Below are positions 29,898 through 31,594 of a stretch of DNA of 31,594 nucleotides, one piece after another. Position 1 is the first letter of the stretch; every line of letters begins with the position of its first letter. The DNA is from Bacteroidales bacterium. Lineage in GTDB: Bacteria; Bacteroidota; Bacteroidia; Bacteroidales; ML635J-15. Made by a program: the position numbers and the translations under genes. The stretch spans positions 1-31,594 of the forward strand of contig JAQVPT010000004.1 of the NCBI GenBank assembly GCA_028701945.1, given 5' to 3'. The notes beneath the pieces are model-generated. The model did not search any database. It was not told where the DNA came from and worked only from the letters and a program-made list of their open reading frames with translations.

Positions 29898-31541
29898 CTA
29901 CCCTTCAGCAGCAATCGTTTCTTCGGCATGTTTCAATGCATCGTTAAAATCGTCAAATATATTTGCTTTGCCTAGTAAAAAACTTATTCTCGCGTTATCA
30001 AGTTCTTTTCTGACACTCGGTTGAACTCCAGAAAGAATAATTTTTAAATCTGATGACTTTAGTTGTTTTAAAACAGCATCAAAGTTGTGTATTCCTGTAG
30101 CATCAATAAAAGGGACATGTCTCATTCGGATAATAATAACTTCTGTTGCCGAGGAGTGATTTTTTAGCATTTCGGCATAATGTTTAGCTGCTCCAAAAAA
30201 GAAAGGCCCGCTAATTTCATATACTTCGATACCTTTAGGTAAAGACCCATAATTTTCTACGATTTCGGTATCGGTATCAGTAAGGATAGCCTGTCCGTTA
30301 TCAGCCATTCGTTTCATAAATAAAATTGCCGAAAGTACTACTCCAATTTGTATTGCTATGCTAAGATCGACTAATACTGTTAAGAAAAATGTGGTTAATA
30401 AAATAATTATATCAAATGCTGATCCTCTAAGTATAGATCTAAATGATCTCCACTCACTCATGTTATAGGCTACTATTATCAAAATACCTGCTAGACACGA
30501 CATCGGAATTAGTTTGGCATAAGAGCCAAGAAAAAGCATTATCAGTAAAAGTGTTAATGAATGAACTATACCAGCAACTGGAGTCCGTCCTCCATTTTTA
30601 ATGTTAGTCGCCGTTCTTGCAATTGCTCCTGTTGCCGGAATTCCGCCAAACAATGGTGTGACAATGTTAGCTATTCCTTGTGCAATAAGCTCTGTGTTAC
30701 TTCGATGATTGCTACCAATCATACCATCTGCAACAACAGCAGATAATAGTGATTCGATAGCTCCAAGAATAGCAATTGTTAAAGCAGGGGCAAAATATAC
30801 ACTTATATTTGAGAAGTCGAAGTCGGGCAGTTCAAACGAAAAACTTCCTTTGATATCTCCGAATAGGGTTTCTATTGTTGTTACTGGCATTTTAAAAATT
30901 GCCACAACAGCAGTCATTAGAATTATTGCGACAAAAGTACCAGGTATTTTAGTAGTGATTTTTCGGAAAAATAGTGAGATAAAAATTGTGCTTAAGGTAA
31001 TTCCAACAGCCCAAAAATTAATTGAGCTAAGACTTTTAAAGTAAACCGCCCACTTGTCAATAAAATCAGCTGGTAAAGCTCCTGTATCGAGTCCGAGGGC
31101 ATCTTTTATTTGAGTTGAAAATATTACAAGTGCGATTCCACTGGTAAATCCTACAATTAAAGGATGTGGAATAAATTTTAAAAGAGCACCAAGTTTTAAT
31201 ACTCCAAAAATAATTAGTAGTATGCCTGCCAAAATAGTCGAAATTATTAGGCCCCCAATACCATACTGTGCTACTATACCATAAACTATAATTATAAATG
31301 CTCCCGTAGGTCCCCCTATTTGGACTCGACTGCCTCCAAGTGCAGAAATGATAAATCCTGCAATTATCGCAGTAATTATTCCTTTTTCGGGTGAAACACC
31401 TGATGCAACTGCAAAAGCAATAGCTAATGGTAAAGCCACGATACCGACAATTATACCCGCAAACAAATCTTTTGTGAACATCTGTTTTGAATATCCGTTC
31501 TTTAAAACGGTAAACAATTTTGGCTTAAATACTTCTTTCAT
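29898..31541 (-). CDS. SulP-family anion transporter with STAS domain
   Basis: A 547-residue integral membrane protein. The transport domain (about 25-415) has many hydrophobic segments, starting with LFAGIIVGIVALPLAIAFAV and including the family motif VQIGGPTGAF (73-82). The C-terminal cytosolic STAS domain covers about 431-547, with VPFIDATGIHNFDAV around the DATG nucleotide-site motif (480-483). SulP proteins move sulfate, bicarbonate, chloride or dicarboxylates; no sequence cue here selects one. Start ATG is 31539-31541 on the minus strand, and it leads the two-gene unit with DUF486. Confidence 0.93.
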   Translation of the reverse strand: MKEVFKPKLFTVLKNGYSKQMFTKDLFAGIIVGIVALPLAIAFAVASGVSPEKGIITAIIAGFIISALGGSRVQIGGPTGAFIIIVYGIVAQYGIGGLIISTILAGILLIIFGVLKLGALLKFIPHPLIVGFTSGIALVIFSTQIKDALGLDTGALPADFIDKWAVYFKSLSSINFWAVGITLSTIFISLFFRKITTKIPGTFVAIILMTAVVAIFKMPVTTIETLFGDIKGSFSFELPDFDFSNISVYFAPALTIAILGAIESLLSAVVADGMIGSNHRSNTELIAQGIANIVTPLFGGIPATGAIARTATNIKNGGRTPVAGIVHSLTLLLIMLFLGSYAKLIPMSCLAGILIIVAYNMSEWRSFRSILRGSAFDIIILLTTFFLTVLVDLSIAIQIGVVLSAILFMKRMADNGQAILTDTDTEIVENYGSLPKGIEVYEISGPFFFGAAKHYAEMLKNHSSATEVIIIRMRHVPFIDATGIHNFDAVLKQLKSSDLKIILSGVQPSVRKELDNARISFLLGKANIFDDFNDALKHAEETIAAEG

Positions 31542-31571
31542 TATTATATTTAATTAAAAAATTGGCTGAAC

Positions 31572-31591
31572 TTGTTGAAATATATCAACAA
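31572..31591. repeat. Inverted repeat upstream of the SulP gene
   Basis: TTGTTGA (31572-31578) and TCAACAA (31585-31591) are perfect 7-bp arms around 6 bases, about 31 bases upstream of the SulP start. It could be an operator for this gene or part of a neighbour cut off at the window end. Confidence 0.4.
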
Positions 31592-31594
31592 AAG

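Noticed and set aside
1..31594. CRISPR arrays, tRNA or rRNA genes, insertion sequences, prophage genes
   Set aside because: No regularly spaced direct repeats, cloverleaf with conserved GGTTCGAAT-like arm, rRNA sequence, transposase or phage protein was seen on either strand.

Overview
The window is AT-rich bacterial DNA whose gene order, protein signatures and signals point to the phylum Bacteroidota (Bacteroidetes). The evidence is: a long rpsS-to-rplQ ribosomal operon with almost no Shine-Dalgarno sequences; TAnnTTTG-type promoter boxes; zinc-free forms of bS14/uS14, bL36 and uS4; a secreted protein with a type A sorting domain and another with a CHU_C (type B) sorting domain of the type IX secretion system (T9SS); and S46 and S37 family peptidases. 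I cannot name the order or genus from the sequence alone.

Region 1 (1-11942, + strand) is the fused S10/spc/alpha operon. It runs from a truncated rpsS through rplV, rpsC, rplP, rpmC, rpsQ, rplN, rplX, rplE, rpsN, rpsH, rplF, rplR, rpsE, rpmD, rplO, secY, map, infA, rpmJ, rpsM, rpsK, rpsD and rpoA to rplQ. Gaps are mostly 2-35 bases, one pair (rplX/rplE) overlaps, and I see no internal terminator. It supplies ribosomal proteins, the Sec channel, methionine aminopeptidase, IF-1 and the RNA polymerase alpha subunit. The last gene, rplQ, carries an unusual acidic tail with an 11-residue repeat. A terminator follows.

Region 2 (11943-15518, + strand) holds eno (enolase), then groES-groEL. eno has a TAnnTTTG box touching the upstream terminator. 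The eno-groES gap holds a 17-bp imperfect hairpin and a sigma-54-like GG-N10-GC element. groEL ends at a clear terminator.

Region 3 (15688-23463) is accessory. A radical SAM enzyme (+) converges on a secreted Omp28-like CXXC protein with a T9SS tail (-) across a perfect 14-bp bidirectional hairpin. Then come a secreted S37-type serine peptidase (-), a secreted YD-repeat-like protein of unknown function (-), and a divergently read S46 dipeptidyl-peptidase (+) whose Gly673 predicts DPP7-like specificity. Together these suggest extracellular and periplasmic breakdown of proteins to peptides.

Region 4 (23812-31541) carries three co-oriented surface genes: a 995-residue SprB/PKD/CHU_C adhesin-like protein, a beta-helix lipoprotein with a non-ATG start, and an endonuclease/exonuclease/phosphatase-family lipoprotein. 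They converge on a two-gene minus-strand operon for a SulP anion transporter with a STAS domain and a DUF486 membrane protein.

No CRISPR array, tRNA, rRNA, insertion sequence or prophage is visible. Most of the window is well-known biology. The least explained items are the rplQ tail, the eno-groES intergenic RNA/promoter structure, the Omp28-like multidomain protein, and the beta-helix lipoprotein next to the nuclease-like lipoprotein.
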